Assembly: GCA_019459455.1 (NCBI GenBank)
Contig: JAIBEX010000021.1
Span: forward strand, 439,555-503,554
Direction: 5' to 3'
Length of the DNA stretch: 64,000 nucleotides
Source: Weeksellaceae bacterium
Lineage (GTDB): Bacteria; Bacteroidota; Bacteroidia; Flavobacteriales; Weeksellaceae
Part shown: positions 1-8,903 of the stretch, piece after piece
Layout of the letters: the number at the start of each line of letters is the position of its first letter
How positions within the stretch are numbered: position 1 is the first letter of the stretch
Translations under genes and position numbers: made by a program
The notes under the pieces: generated by a model
Told to the model about the DNA's origin: nothing
Seen by the model: the letters and a program-made list of their open reading frames with translations, nothing else
Databases searched by the model: none

Positions 1-1
1 C

Positions 2-514
2 CGGGAAACTGCGGAAGTCTTCACCAAAGACGGCTGGTTTAAAACAGGAGACGCCGGCGAGTTTGATGAACAGGGCAACCTGACAATCACCGACCGCATC
101 AAGGACCTCATGAAAACCTCGAACGGAAAATATGTGGCGCCACAGCCTATAGAAAATTTACTGTCCAACAACAGCCTCATTGAGCAGGTGATGGTTGTTG
201 CGGAGGGGAAACCTTTCGTTACGGCGCTCATTGTCCCGAATTTTGAATTCCTGAAACAGCAGCTGGAGAAACTCAACATCCCTTTTTCTTCCTGGAAGGA
301 AATCGTCGATATGCAGCAAATCAAGGATTTGTATAACCAGAAAATTGAGGAACTGCAGACCGGGCTTTCAGGCTTTGAAAAAGTGAAGAAGTTCGCCCTT
401 ATGCCGGCAGAATTCGAAATCAGCGCCGGTGAAATCACACCCACCTTAAAAATCAAGCGAAACATTCTCCTTAAAAAATATGAAGAGCTGATTGAGCGGA
501 TGTATAGAAATTAA
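2..514 (+). CDS. AMP-dependent long-chain acyl-CoA synthetase, C-terminal part (5' end outside window)
   Basis: The reading frame is open from base 2, so this is the last ~170 residues of a longer gene; the first Met in view (base 110) is internal. The visible part begins with the GWFKTGDAG and DRIKDLMKTSNGKYVAP segments, which are the A8/hinge region of ANL-superfamily enzymes, followed by the small C-terminal lid with the lysine-containing TPTLKIKR segment. The family activates fatty acids with ATP and CoA in the cytoplasm. The K-T-S-N-G-K-Y form is typical of long-chain (FadD15-like) members. Chain-length preference cannot be judged from this part. The next gene, mvaD, starts about 50 bases downstream on the same strand. 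Confidence 0.93.
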   Translation, partial: RETAEVFTKDGWFKTGDAGEFDEQGNLTITDRIKDLMKTSNGKYVAPQPIENLLSNNSLIEQVMVVAEGKPFVTALIVPNFEFLKQQLEKLNIPFSSWKEIVDMQQIKDLYNQKIEELQTGLSGFEKVKKFALMPAEFEISAGEITPTLKIKRNILLKKYEELIERMYRN

Positions 515-564
515 CTTTTTATAAAATGGAGCGCCGGGGCATTGCCCGGGTTTATACAATACCT

Positions 565-1620
565 ATGGAAAACGAATTTTCAGGAAAGAAAGCATCTAAA
601 ATAGCGGACTGTACCGTGTCTGCAAGTTGTCCTTCCAACATTGCTTTGATTAAATATTGGGGAAAATATGCAGGTCAGATTCCGGCCAATCCAAGCATAA
701 GCTATACCCTTAACCACTGTAAAACAAATACTTCGCTTGAATTTACTGCTGATGAAGATTTTTCGGTGCAGACTTTTTTGGGTGGTAAGGAAGAAACAGG
801 CTTTGCGGCAAAAATTGAAAAGTATTTCAGGGAAATCGAAGCGTACCTGCCCTGGATCCTTCAGGGAAAATACATCATCCGTACGGAAAACACCTTTCCG
901 CACAGTTCCGGAATTGCCAGTTCGGCCTCGGGATTTGGAGCCATCGCGAAGTGTCTTATGGAGCTTGATGAATCATTTTCAGCTACATTGGATGTTGAAT
1001 TTAAGATGAAGAAAGCCAGTTTTCTCGCGCGGCTGGGAAGCGGAAGCGCCAGCAGAAGCCTGTATGACGGTCTGGTGGTTTGGGGTAAAACCGGGGAAGT
1101 GGAAGGCAGTTCAGATTTGTTCGCCGTACCGTTTCCGGTTGATGGAATCCATCCGGTGTTCAGGAGTTTCAACGACTGGGTACTCCTTATTCACGAAGGT
1201 GAAAAATCGGTGAGTTCTACCGTGGGTCATGGACTGATGAAGACGAACCCGTACGCAGCAAGGAGATTTCAGGAAGCGCACGAAAATTTTGAGATGATGA
1301 AGAGGATTCTCAAAAACGGTGATATGAAAAGCTTTATTAAACTGGTGGAACACGAAGCGCTGACACTCCACGCTATGATGATGATGAGTGACCCAGCATT
1401 TATCCTGTTGAAAACCGGAACTCTGGCGGTCATCAATACGGTATGGGAATTCCGGAAGAGAACGGAGTTGCCCCTTTTCTTTACTCTTGATGCCGGTGCG
1501 AATGCCCACCTGCTCTTCCCATCGGATGGTAATGAAGGCAAAATACAGGAGTTCATTGAAAAGGAGTTGCTGCAGTACACGCAGAATAACGGTATAGTGA
1601 AGGATGTGATGAGGTTTTAG
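565..1620 (+). CDS. mvaD: diphosphomevalonate decarboxylase
   Basis: Converts mevalonate-5-diphosphate to isopentenyl diphosphate using ATP, the last step of the mevalonate pathway, in the cytoplasm. A GHMP-kinase fold is evident: near the N-terminus lies the family signature SNIALIKYWGK followed by P-A-N-P-S-I-S-Y-T-L, then the Ser-rich SSGIASSASGFGA nucleotide loop and the GSGSASRSLYDG segment. Length (351 aa) is normal. The frame is open to an upstream ATG at 526, but the extra 13 residues are not needed and the ATG at 565 fits the usual N-terminus better, so I chose it; 526 remains possible. It is followed by three short genes on the same strand with tiny gaps, probably one operon. Confidence 0.93.
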   Translation: MENEFSGKKASKIADCTVSASCPSNIALIKYWGKYAGQIPANPSISYTLNHCKTNTSLEFTADEDFSVQTFLGGKEETGFAAKIEKYFREIEAYLPWILQGKYIIRTENTFPHSSGIASSASGFGAIAKCLMELDESFSATLDVEFKMKKASFLARLGSGSASRSLYDGLVVWGKTGEVEGSSDLFAVPFPVDGIHPVFRSFNDWVLLIHEGEKSVSSTVGHGLMKTNPYAARRFQEAHENFEMMKRILKNGDMKSFIKLVEHEALTLHAMMMMSDPAFILLKTGTLAVINTVWEFRKRTELPLFFTLDAGANAHLLFPSDGNEGKIQEFIEKELLQYTQNNGIVKDVMRF

Positions 1621-1622
1621 AG

Positions 1623-2117
1623 ATGAAAACGGAAAATTTGGAAATAAAAATCAGAACGCTCCATCGCAGCAGGTTGTCAAGGTTTTATACAATGCCAATT
1701 CCTGATGTTAAGAAGTATTTTGAGACAAAAAGAAATTCAGTTTTTTCTTTAATTTTAACGGTCACAATATTTCTGCTTCTGATCCTCTTTACCGAGTACA
1801 GGGAATGGTCATTAAGGATAGGGATATTCGCTGCTTTATTCGGCCTTTACAAACTGTACAAAGTGATAACTGAACCGCAAGTGATGTTAGATGCACAAGG
1901 GGTCCATTTCCGCACCGTAAGTGTTTATTGGAAAGACATACGCAGGATAATTCTGACTTTTGAAAAGACTGGTGTAAGGTTTCATGTTGATTTTGAAAAT
2001 GGAAAAAAAATGACTGAAGCGATTGATAACTTTCCTCTTTTCAGTTATTTTGATCTCAAAATGGACGTTAGGTCCTTTAAAAAGAAATTCAGAAAAAAAT
2101 TTGTTCTTAAGCAATGA
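1623..2117 (+). CDS. hypothetical membrane protein (possible bacterial PH-like domain)
   Basis: Not recognised as a named family. 164 aa with a basic N-terminus, two adjacent hydrophobic segments around residues 40-55 and 64-79, and a soluble C-terminal half rich in alternating hydrophobic and charged residues ending in a very basic tail. This layout (two membrane segments followed by a beta-rich cytosolic part with a conserved-looking V-Y-W-K-D-I motif) resembles small bacterial PH-like/DUF304-type proteins, but that is inference. It starts 2 bases after the mvaD stop and its stop overlaps the next start (ATGA), so it is translationally coupled in the mvaD operon. An internal Met near residue 24 is an alternative start. 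Confidence 0.7.
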   Translation: MKTENLEIKIRTLHRSRLSRFYTMPIPDVKKYFETKRNSVFSLILTVTIFLLLILFTEYREWSLRIGIFAALFGLYKLYKVITEPQVMLDAQGVHFRTVSVYWKDIRRIILTFEKTGVRFHVDFENGKKMTEAIDNFPLFSYFDLKMDVRSFKKKFRKKFVLKQ

Positions 2118-2491
2118 AAATTCACCACATCGCCATCATCTGTTCCAATTATGAGGTCTCCAGGAAATTCTATACCGAAATCCTGGGGCTCGATATTTTG
2201 CGGGAGGTCTACCGTGCAGAAAGACAGTCTTATAAGTTGGATTTAGCAATTGGAGGCGAATATGTAATTGAACTTTTTTCCTTTCCGGATCCCCCGCCAA
2301 GACCCTCCCGTCCTGAAAGCTGCGGCCTGCGTCATATTGCTTTCGGTGTCGAAAATGTAAATGTAAAGCGTACAGAACTAAGCGGCAAAGGCCTTGCGTG
2401 CGAAGAAATCCGCGAAGATGAATTCACCGGTAAAAAGTTCTTCTTTACTCAGGACCCGGATCATTTGCCTCTTGAATTTTACGAATATTAA
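2114..2491 (+). CDS. VOC-superfamily protein (glyoxalase/YaeR-like)
   Basis: 125 aa single-copy vicinal-oxygen-chelate fold protein. The four expected metal ligands of glyoxalase-I-like members can be placed: His in the first strand (KIHHIAI), Glu in YVIELFS, His in LRHIAF and Glu in the C-terminal LEFYEY. The sequence is closest in style to the YaeR/GloA2 (SMU1112c) group, whose substrate is not established. The start overlaps the stop of the preceding gene by 4 bases (ATGA), and DUF1543 follows after 4 bases, so it is expressed as part of the mvaD-led operon. Confidence 0.85.
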   Translation: MKIHHIAIICSNYEVSRKFYTEILGLDILREVYRAERQSYKLDLAIGGEYVIELFSFPDPPPRPSRPESCGLRHIAFGVENVNVKRTELSGKGLACEEIREDEFTGKKFFFTQDPDHLPLEFYEY

Positions 2492-2495
2492 AGAA

Positions 2496-3044
2496 ATGAA
2501 ATTATTTTACGTCATCCTCGGTGCAACGCCCAAGGGCAGAAACATTGAACAGCACGATGTCTATTTCGGAATCGCAGAAAAGCTGAAAGACCTTGTTCCT
2601 TCCATGAAAGCCTTCTGGCCGGAAGCTAATGGAGAAATCCATATTGATGCGTATCAGGAAGTTCGTTTTGTGGACGGATTTGAAGTGAGCATTGTTGAAA
2701 AAAATCTTGTGAAGTCAGAAAATCTGTTATTTTTCATCAACCTGGGCGGATACAAATCCGGTGTATTTGGGGAAAAGCATGAGCAGCACCTGATGGCTGG
2801 GAAATCGATGGCTGATGTGGTTAAAAGGGCGGAGCAAACCGAATTCTACAAAACCATGGGTTTCGAAAATGCCGTGAGCCATATCGATGATGAGTACGCA
2901 GTCGATATAGATGATATCTACAATGTACAAGACATCCTGCCGCAGGAAATGAAAGACAGATTTTCAGTCGTACTGCAAAAGCCCGGCAATGAAGTTGGGC
3001 AAAACGTGATGAAAATCGGCTATCTTAAAATTGATACAATCTAG
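2496..3044 (+). CDS. DUF1543 domain-containing protein
   Basis: 182 aa cytosolic protein with the DUF1543 signature: N-terminal FYVILGATPKGRNIEQHDV, then a G-EIHIDAY segment and the NLGGYKSGVFGEKHE region. Function unknown for the family. The frame is open further upstream (to 2394) inside the preceding gene, but the ATG at 2496, four bases after the VOC stop, gives the family's normal N-terminus. The stop codon lies tail-to-tail with the minus-strand EEP gene, the two stops sharing a CTAG palindrome at 3041-3044. Confidence 0.88.
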   Translation: MKLFYVILGATPKGRNIEQHDVYFGIAEKLKDLVPSMKAFWPEANGEIHIDAYQEVRFVDGFEVSIVEKNLVKSENLLFFINLGGYKSGVFGEKHEQHLMAGKSMADVVKRAEQTEFYKTMGFENAVSHIDDEYAVDIDDIYNVQDILPQEMKDRFSVVLQKPGNEVGQNVMKIGYLKIDTI

Positions 3045-4135
3045 AGCAGTTTTTTCTGGGCAACCGGTTCACGGTTGTCCGATTCCTCCTTAAGCCCTTC
3101 TTCAATCAGTTCCTCAACCTCTTCAGCCTCTTCAGGTTCCAGCGTTTTCACTTCATCTTCCTGTTTGTCATCTTTCAAATTGATGTGGAATACGCACAGA
3201 ATAGGGAAATGATCCGACCCTATGTGTTCCAGTGTTTTCAGCTTCTCAACAAAAATCTCGGGACTGTGAAAAAGCAGGTCCAGCGGAACGCGGAAAAACC
3301 AATATTTCGCATGAAAGGTCGCCAGGATTCCCCGGCCCACACGTGCATCGATAAGTTCGCTTGTCTTGCGGAACAGGATGGAGGTCACCGACCAGGCCAC
3401 CGTATTGAAATCGCCGATGACGAGCGATGGGATGTGAATCTTCCTGATTTTTTTTGCCACACACAGCAAATCACCGTCGCGCTCTTTCGAAGTTTTTTCT
3501 TCCGTCGGACTCGGTGGTGGCGGATGCACGGCAAAAACCGCGAATGCGTGACCGTCAGGGGTTTTAAAATGCGCTTCTATACTTGGGATATCATCTGCAA
3601 CAAAAAAGTGTATCTCTCCCTTTTCAATCGGAATCCTGGAATACAGATGCATACCGTAAGTATTTTCAAGGGTCATTTTCAGTGAATGCGGATAATCACC
3701 TTCCAGATTGCGGTTGGCCTTCTCCCAGCCGGAATTGCTTTCCATCGTGATGAAGATGTCCGGACTGTATTTAGTGACCAGATCGTGAAATTTTTTAAAG
3801 TCCCTGTTAAACTGATGCACATTAACAGAAAGCACTTTAACCGTTTGCGATGCATTGGACTTTTTCCTTACCTCTTTTTTCTTATAGAATTTCGTATAAC
3901 GGATCAGGATGTAAAGGTGATAGATGATTAAGCTCAGCTGTATGGCATTTATTACCCAAAACCAAGCACCTTTCTCAAGAAACAGAATACTTAGAATCAG
4001 GACGGTAATCTGCAAGATAAGAAGCTGTATTTTCATGAATTCCGGTACACGGAAAACCCAGTGCTGGTTCTTTGCAAATGGGAGTATGCTTAAGAGGATC
4101 AGCAGTACAGACAGCGTGTTGAGAAGTAGTTCCAT
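3041..4135 (-). CDS. membrane-anchored endonuclease/exonuclease/phosphatase family protein
   Basis: 364 aa. Three hydrophobic segments occupy the first ~85 residues, followed by a basic stretch and an EEP (DNase I-like) domain. Visible motifs: V-L-S-V-N-V-H near the start of the domain, E in the ITMESN segment (metal ligand), VIGDFNT in the middle and GSDHFP near the end, matching the catalytic N/E/D-x-N/D-H set of the family. The C-terminal ~35 residues are a very acidic tail (Asp/Glu-rich). Such proteins cleave phosphodiesters of nucleic acids, lipids or inositides; the substrate cannot be told. It is transcribed alone, converging on the DUF1543 gene. Confidence 0.87.
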   Translation of the reverse strand: MELLLNTLSVLLILLSILPFAKNQHWVFRVPEFMKIQLLILQITVLILSILFLEKGAWFWVINAIQLSLIIYHLYILIRYTKFYKKKEVRKKSNASQTVKVLSVNVHQFNRDFKKFHDLVTKYSPDIFITMESNSGWEKANRNLEGDYPHSLKMTLENTYGMHLYSRIPIEKGEIHFFVADDIPSIEAHFKTPDGHAFAVFAVHPPPPSPTEEKTSKERDGDLLCVAKKIRKIHIPSLVIGDFNTVAWSVTSILFRKTSELIDARVGRGILATFHAKYWFFRVPLDLLFHSPEIFVEKLKTLEHIGSDHFPILCVFHINLKDDKQEDEVKTLEPEEAEEVEELIEEGLKEESDNREPVAQKKLL

Positions 4136-4214
4136 AGTTTGTTTGATGCAAAGTAAAAATAAAATTGTTTCACTTCCAGCGTTTGTGCAGAAATTTTAAA
4201 TAATGTGGGGATTT

Positions 4215-4245
4215 TTGTGCCATAGGAATTGCTTTTGTATTTTTG
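4215..4245 (+). promoter_or_regulatory. promoter of purK (TTG / TAnnTTTG)
   Basis: A perfect Bacteroidetes -7 box TATTTTTG lies at 4238-4245, with a TTG (-33-like) at 4215-4217 and a 20-base spacer, 59 bases upstream of the purK ATG. Box match is seen; transcription is inferred. Confidence 0.65.
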
Positions 4246-4304
4246 CCGGGTTACCTGCTTCGCAATTAACAGAGCATGGATACTATTAAAACAAACTAAG
4301 AACT

Positions 4305-5411
4305 ATGAAAATCGGAATACTTGGCGGCGGGCAACTGGGGCGGATGCTCATTCAGGAAGCACTGAAATATGATGACGAATGGTTTACGCTGGATCCTGTA
4401 GCCGATGCGCCCTGCAGCAGAATTTCGGACTTCACACAAGGCAAATTTGATGATTTCGACACCGTTTTTGACTTTGGAAAAGGGAAAGATGTTGTTTCCA
4501 TTGAGATTGAGCATGTAAATGTGGATGCACTGCTGGAACTTCAGGAATGTGGTATTAAAGTTATCCCAAGTCCCGAAATCATCCGGATTATCCAGCAGAA
4601 GATCTTACAGAAAGAATTTTACAGGAAGAATAATATTCCAAGTCCCGATTTCCAGGTCATCCAAAACAGGTCGGAAGCAGATTTTCCGCTTCCATTTGTT
4701 CAGAAGATGAATACAGGCGGATACGACGGCAAAGGCGTACAGGTCATCAGGACCGGAGAAGATCTGCAGCACCTCTGGAATGTTCCTTCCGTTCTCGAAA
4801 GTCTTGTTGATATTGAAAAGGAACTTTCCATCATCCTTGCCATCAGTGAAAATGGCGAAACCCGAACTTTTCCCGTCACTGAAATGGTTGCGGATCCCAA
4901 ACTCAACCTGCTTGATTTCAATATCTGTCCCGCGCATATTTCTGAACATGTTGAAAAACAGATTCGGGACATCGCAGCACAATTTATCGCAGCGGCAAAT
5001 TCCCCGGGGCTTTTTGCAATTGAACTTTTTCTTGATAAGGAAGGAAAGGTTTGGGTGAATGAGACCGCGCCGAGACTTCATAATTCCGGCCACCAGACAC
5101 AGGAAGGAAATGCAAATTCTCAGTTTGAGCAACTCTATCGCGTCATTAAAAACCTTCCGCTGGCCGACACGGATAGTTCAGGATATTCAGGCATGCTTAA
5201 TCTGGTCGGGGAGGAGCACTTTTCCGGAAAGGTGAAATATGACGGGCTGGAAAAGGTGCTGAGGCTGCCCAAGACCTATGTGCATCTTTACGGTAAGACC
5301 GAAACGAAGCCGGGGCGAAAAATGGGACACATCAATGTGCTCGCCGACTCCCGAAAAGAACTCATGGAAAAACTCCTCCACATTAAATCTCTTGTAAGGG
5401 TCATTTCTTAG
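4305..5411 (+). CDS. purK: 5-(carboxyamino)imidazole ribonucleotide synthase
   Basis: Carries out the ATP- and bicarbonate-dependent N-carboxylation of AIR to N5-CAIR in purine synthesis. ATP-grasp enzyme of 368 aa (normal). Visible: N-terminal GILGGGQLGRM, the E-I-E-H-V-N motif, the Q-K-x-L-Q-K-x-F segment, the glycine-rich loop TGGYDGKGVQ, and in the last third ELFLDKEGKVWVNE-A-PR-H-N-S-GH, typical of PurK. Its partner purE lies 1 kb downstream on the same strand but is separated by a minus-strand transporter gene, so the two are not an operon. Its 3' end overlaps the 3' end of that transporter by 11 bases. Confidence 0.95.
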   Translation: MKIGILGGGQLGRMLIQEALKYDDEWFTLDPVADAPCSRISDFTQGKFDDFDTVFDFGKGKDVVSIEIEHVNVDALLELQECGIKVIPSPEIIRIIQQKILQKEFYRKNNIPSPDFQVIQNRSEADFPLPFVQKMNTGGYDGKGVQVIRTGEDLQHLWNVPSVLESLVDIEKELSIILAISENGETRTFPVTEMVADPKLNLLDFNICPAHISEHVEKQIRDIAAQFIAAANSPGLFAIELFLDKEGKVWVNETAPRLHNSGHQTQEGNANSQFEQLYRVIKNLPLADTDSSGYSGMLNLVGEEHFSGKVKYDGLEKVLRLPKTYVHLYGKTETKPGRKMGHINVLADSRKELMEKLLHIKSLVRVIS

Positions 5412-6306
5412 CAAACATACCGTGTTTATAATTCATCATGAAAACACCGCTGATGATCAGTACCGCTGCCACAATGAACTTAAGGGTGATTTCCTCATTC
5501 AGCACCAGCCATCCCAGAAAAATGGCAATCACCGTATTTACATAAGACAGCATTGAAACCTGCGTGGGCAGAAGTCTTTTAAGCGCATAATTAAATGCGA
5601 AGTAAGCCGCAACGGACCCAAAGAGTGCGAGATAGAGGGTAGCCAGGATGCTGCGGCCGGACCATGTCGAAAAGTCGAAGTTTTCAGAGAAAATAAAGGC
5701 GAAAACCAGCTGCACAATGCCCGCAAATGCAAACTGATAGAAAAGGTTGAGGAATAAGTTTTCATTCCTGTACTGTATTTTCTTTGTGTAAATCGTACCT
5801 CCGGCCCAACCGCAAATCGCCAGAAAAAGAAGGAAAATCCCGGAGAGGTAATTCGGATTTGCCAGATCGGAAATGCCGTTCCAGAAAATGAACACTACAC
5901 CGCTGAATCCCAGAAGGATGCCGGCCAGGGAACGGTATGAAAATTTCTCTAGACCGAACATCAGACTGCCTATGAGTACCATAATGGGCGACATGGAGCT
6001 TACAAGGGAAGCAAGACTGCTTGAAACGTGGGCCTCTGCCACCGTCGTCAGGCCGTTTGCCATAATCAGCATTAGTGATGAAAGGGTAATCTGTACGATG
6101 AAATTTTTACGTCCGATCCATGTCAATTCCTTTCTGAAGAGGAGGAAAACCATAAGAATCAGGGCTGCCAAAAACTGGCGGATTCCGGCGACAAACCAGG
6201 GAGGGATGGTTTCCACGCCAATCTTGATTCCCAGAAAAGTGGTTCCCCAAACAATTGCCACTGTAAACACGGCAATGATGAGCCGGATATCCTTGCTAAA
6301 TTTCAC
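5401..6306 (-). CDS. EamA-family (DMT) transporter
   Basis: 301 aa, ten predicted transmembrane segments made of two EamA repeats, starting with the T-V-A-I-V-W-G-T-T-F-L motif typical of the first repeat and ending in a short basic tail. The drug/metabolite superfamily exports or imports small metabolites; the substrate is unknown. It is encoded between purK and purE on the opposite strand; there is no sequence reason to link it to purines. A TATTTTTG box reads toward it with only 4 bases before the ATG (see promoter entry). Confidence 0.9.
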   Translation of the reverse strand: MKFSKDIRLIIAVFTVAIVWGTTFLGIKIGVETIPPWFVAGIRQFLAALILMVFLLFRKELTWIGRKNFIVQITLSSLMLIMANGLTTVAEAHVSSSLASLVSSMSPIMVLIGSLMFGLEKFSYRSLAGILLGFSGVVFIFWNGISDLANPNYLSGIFLLFLAICGWAGGTIYTKKIQYRNENLFLNLFYQFAFAGIVQLVFAFIFSENFDFSTWSGRSILATLYLALFGSVAAYFAFNYALKRLLPTQVSMLSYVNTVIAIFLGWLVLNEEITLKFIVAAVLIISGVFMMNYKHGMFAKK

Positions 6307-6310
6307 GCTA

Positions 6311-6318
6311 CAAAAATA
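6311..6318 (-). promoter_or_regulatory. -7 box of the EamA transporter, adjacent to its start codon
   Basis: On the minus strand this reads TATTTTTG, a perfect TAnnTTTG, ending 4 bases before the ATG. No clear TTG at the usual spacing was found. If used, the mRNA would begin at or next to the start codon. Confidence 0.45.
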
Positions 6319-6396
6319 AGGTTTTCCAAAGCGGAAAGGACCAGTTAGTCTAAATTTTCCTAACTTTAATGCTTCAAATTAAACCTTAAAAAAAGA

Positions 6397-6897
6397 ATGG
6401 TAGGAATTATAATGGGAAGCCAGAGCGATCTGGAAATCATGCAGCAGGCAGCGGATTTTTTAAATTCAATGGAAATCCCATATGAACTTACGGTAGTTTC
6501 GGCTCACCGTACCCCGGAACGCATGTTTGACTACGCCAAAACAGCAAAGAAGCGCGGACTGAAGGTAATCATAGCCGGAGCCGGTGGCGCCGCCCACCTG
6601 CCGGGCATGGTTGCCAGCTGTACTACACTTCCCGTAATCGGCGTTCCCATTTTGTCGTCCAATTCCATTGACGGGTGGGACTCCATCCTCTCCATCCTGC
6701 AGATGCCTTCCGGAATTCCTGTTGCAACCGTCGCGCTGAACGGAGCGATGAATGCCGGCATCTTAGCCGCAAAAATCATAGGAAGTTCTGACACTGCAGT
6801 CTCAGAAAAACTGGAAATTTATCAGAATACATTAAAAGACAAGGTTTTGGGTACGGTTGCGGAGATAAAAAAAACGCATCCGAATCAGTTTGATTAG
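6397..6897 (+). CDS. purE: N5-carboxyaminoimidazole ribonucleotide mutase
   Basis: Converts N5-CAIR (the PurK product) to CAIR. 166 aa, normal class I PurE. Motifs seen: GSQSDLEIM at the phosphate loop, the SAHRTPERM segment carrying the catalytic His, [12 protein letters not shown], and the [15 protein letters not shown] segment. Diverges from the EamA transporter gene; the short gap holds a near-consensus box (TAACTTTA at 6361-6368). Confidence 0.96.
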   Translation: MVGIIMGSQSDLEIMQQAADFLNSMEIPYELTVVSAHRTPERMFDYAKTAKKRGLKVIIAGAGGAAHLPGMVASCTTLPVIGVPILSSNSIDGWDSILSILQMPSGIPVATVALNGAMNAGILAAKIIGSSDTAVSEKLEIYQNTLKDKVLGTVAEIKKTHPNQFD

Positions 6898-6909
6898 TTA
6901 AGCTTTCAT

Positions 6910-8046
6910 TTAGTTCCGGAACAGCCACAGGTAGGCGCTTCCAAACTCCATGGACCAGTAACTTTCGGAATGGGTACCGTCCGCATCAAATTTGGTGAGG
7001 ATGTTTTTTTGACGAACTCCCTGTTTCCGCAGCAAGGGTACTACTTTCTCTATATCCGATACCATTTCCTGAGACTCCTTTTTACCGGCCAAAAAATATA
7101 ATTTGATTTTCCGGACTTCTTTGTTAGAATTATTATGGATGAAGGCATTCACTTCCGCATTGGCAAACCAGAAGCTGGGACTGAAGATCAAAAGTTTACC
7201 AAATTTTTCGGGATATCTCATTCCGGTGTAAAAAGAAATCAGTCCACCCATTGAAGAGCCGGCCAGCACCGTATTCCGTGCCTGTTTTTTAGTGCGGTAC
7301 GTCCTGTCGATATAAGGTTTAAGGGTATTTGCGAGAAAATCTGAATAAAGTGCACCTTTCCCGCCACCGTATTTTGCGTTTTTCCAGGGACTGTATTCGT
7401 TCAGCCTTTCGCTTCCGCCATTGTCTATCCCCACGACGATTGCACTTTCTTTTCCATCGACAAAAAGCTGATCGAGGGTTTCATCCACCTTCCATTCTCC
7501 GGAGAATGACGTTGCTTCATTAAACAGGTTTTGTCCGTCCTGCATATAAATGACGGGATATTTCTTCTTTGATGAGTCATAATCAGGCGGCAGATAAATC
7601 CAGATTTTACGGGTCGTATTAAGTTGCGGAAGAGGGAAGTGTTCACTTAAGACGTGTACATTTTTGGAAAGGGTGTTTTTCTTTGGCGTTGCCTGCTCCC
7701 AGGACAGGATCTGGTTTTCTACGGTTTGGGGTTTTCCGGTAAACGTGCAGGTTCTGTTGTCAGCTTTCTTTCCCGATGCATCTCCCTCCGCACTTTCCCA
7801 ACTTCCCAGGGTGAACTTGTATTCGGTTTTCCCGGTATGTTCCAGAATTGACAGCGAATATTGACCGTGTCCATCTTTCCTAAGTTCAAAATTTTCATCT
7901 TTAGGATTCCAGCTGTTTAGTGAGGAGGCCATGAAGATTCTGGCATTTTCAGGAGTAGTTGCTGGTAAAGCGGTAATTTTAACAAAAACCTGGCTGTGCG
8001 CAATCAGGCTCCATAAAATGAAAGGGAATAACCAGAAATTTTTCAT
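6910..8046 (-). CDS. secreted esterase with N-terminal glycogen-binding-like (E-set/CBM) domain
   Basis: 378 aa. A Sec signal peptide (cleavage probably around residue 19, after SLIAHS) is followed by a ~90-residue beta-sandwich-like domain with the F-M-A-S-S-L-N-S-W-N-P pattern typical of CBM20/CBM48-like modules, and then an esterase-D (PF00756) alpha/beta hydrolase domain. The nucleophile elbow is AGSSMGG; the likely acid is in the FSPSFW/KIKLYFLAG region and the His is in DGTHSESYW near the C-terminus. Such proteins hydrolyse esters on carbohydrates or siderophores in the periplasm or outside. It starts 9 bases after the stop of the phospholipase/carboxylesterase gene, so the two hydrolases form an operon. 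Confidence 0.87.
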   Translation of the reverse strand: MKNFWLFPFILWSLIAHSQVFVKITALPATTPENARIFMASSLNSWNPKDENFELRKDGHGQYSLSILEHTGKTEYKFTLGSWESAEGDASGKKADNRTCTFTGKPQTVENQILSWEQATPKKNTLSKNVHVLSEHFPLPQLNTTRKIWIYLPPDYDSSKKKYPVIYMQDGQNLFNEATSFSGEWKVDETLDQLFVDGKESAIVVGIDNGGSERLNEYSPWKNAKYGGGKGALYSDFLANTLKPYIDRTYRTKKQARNTVLAGSSMGGLISFYTGMRYPEKFGKLLIFSPSFWFANAEVNAFIHNNSNKEVRKIKLYFLAGKKESQEMVSDIEKVVPLLRKQGVRQKNILTKFDADGTHSESYWSMEFGSAYLWLFRN

Positions 8047-8055
8047 GGGGAGGTA

Positions 8056-8697
8056 CTATTTTTTGCCAAAGAAGTCCATAAGATCCATATAATTTTTCTG
8101 GTTCACTCCATGCCCGCTCATATATTCCCGGAAACTGAAGTAACAGCTCAGGTCATACAGCAGGTCGGCAGCTTTGCGCCCCCATTCTAGCGGGATTACG
8201 GCGTCATCGGTCCCGTGGGAAATGAAAAAACGCAGGTGTTCCAGTTTCTTTTTGTCTTTCACGATTTCGCCCAGCAGTTTTTCCTCAGGATAGCAGCTTA
8301 AACAGGCCACTTTGCTGAAAAGTTCCGGTAGGCGGAGCGCCAGTGCATAGCAGAGGATTCCACCCTGGGAAAATCCGCAGAGATGGGTCTCATTTTCAGT
8401 CAGCCCGTACTGGTTGGATATCTTCAGGATATGGTCCAGGATGGCGTTCAAAGCAGTGTTTGCCTGTTGGGTGTTTATGAATTTCTCCTGATCCATGAAA
8501 TCGATGTCATACCAGGAAAATCCTTCGTATTCTGTGGTGTATGGTGCCTGGAAACTGACCACAATCCAGTCCTCGGGAAGCGTGGGGGTAAATGAGAAGA
8601 GATCCTGCTCATTGCTTCCATAGCCGTGGATGAGAAAGATGATGGGCGTCTTTGAGGTGATGTTTTGAGGTTCCCGAATGAGGTATTTCAGTTCCAT
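8056..8697 (-). CDS. phospholipase/carboxylesterase family alpha/beta hydrolase
   Basis: 213 aa cytosolic hydrolase of the PF02230 type. Catalytic triad visible: Ser in CGFSQGG, Asp in HGTDDAVIP and His in MSGHGVN near the end. N-terminal part has IFLIHGYGSNEQDL, the oxyanion-hole loop. Family members deacylate small esters or lysophospholipids; substrate unknown. First gene of a two-gene minus-strand operon with the secreted esterase. Confidence 0.9.
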   Translation of the reverse strand: MELKYLIREPQNITSKTPIIFLIHGYGSNEQDLFSFTPTLPEDWIVVSFQAPYTTEYEGFSWYDIDFMDQEKFINTQQANTALNAILDHILKISNQYGLTENETHLCGFSQGGILCYALALRLPELFSKVACLSCYPEEKLLGEIVKDKKKLEHLRFFISHGTDDAVIPLEWGRKAADLLYDLSCYFSFREYMSGHGVNQKNYMDLMDFFGKK

Positions 8698-8873
8698 AGG
8701 ATTTTTTTTCGAAGGTAGTCAATTACCTGGCCAAAAGTAAAATCTGTCAATTAGTCATGCATCGTATTAGCTTCTTGTTAAATTATTTTAAAGCTGCACA
8801 CAGGAATGGATCCTAATGATTTATTTAGCGGTAATTTTTCAGCAAATAGTAAAGCTGTTTTATGAAAAAAAAC

Positions 8874-8881
8874 TATATTTG
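8874..8881 (+). promoter_or_regulatory. -7 box for the lipoprotein at 8904
   Basis: Perfect TATATTTG, 22 bases before the ATG. No convincing TTG was found at the normal spacing. Confidence 0.55.
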
Positions 8882-8903
8882 AACGTTACTAATATTATTT
8901 GAC

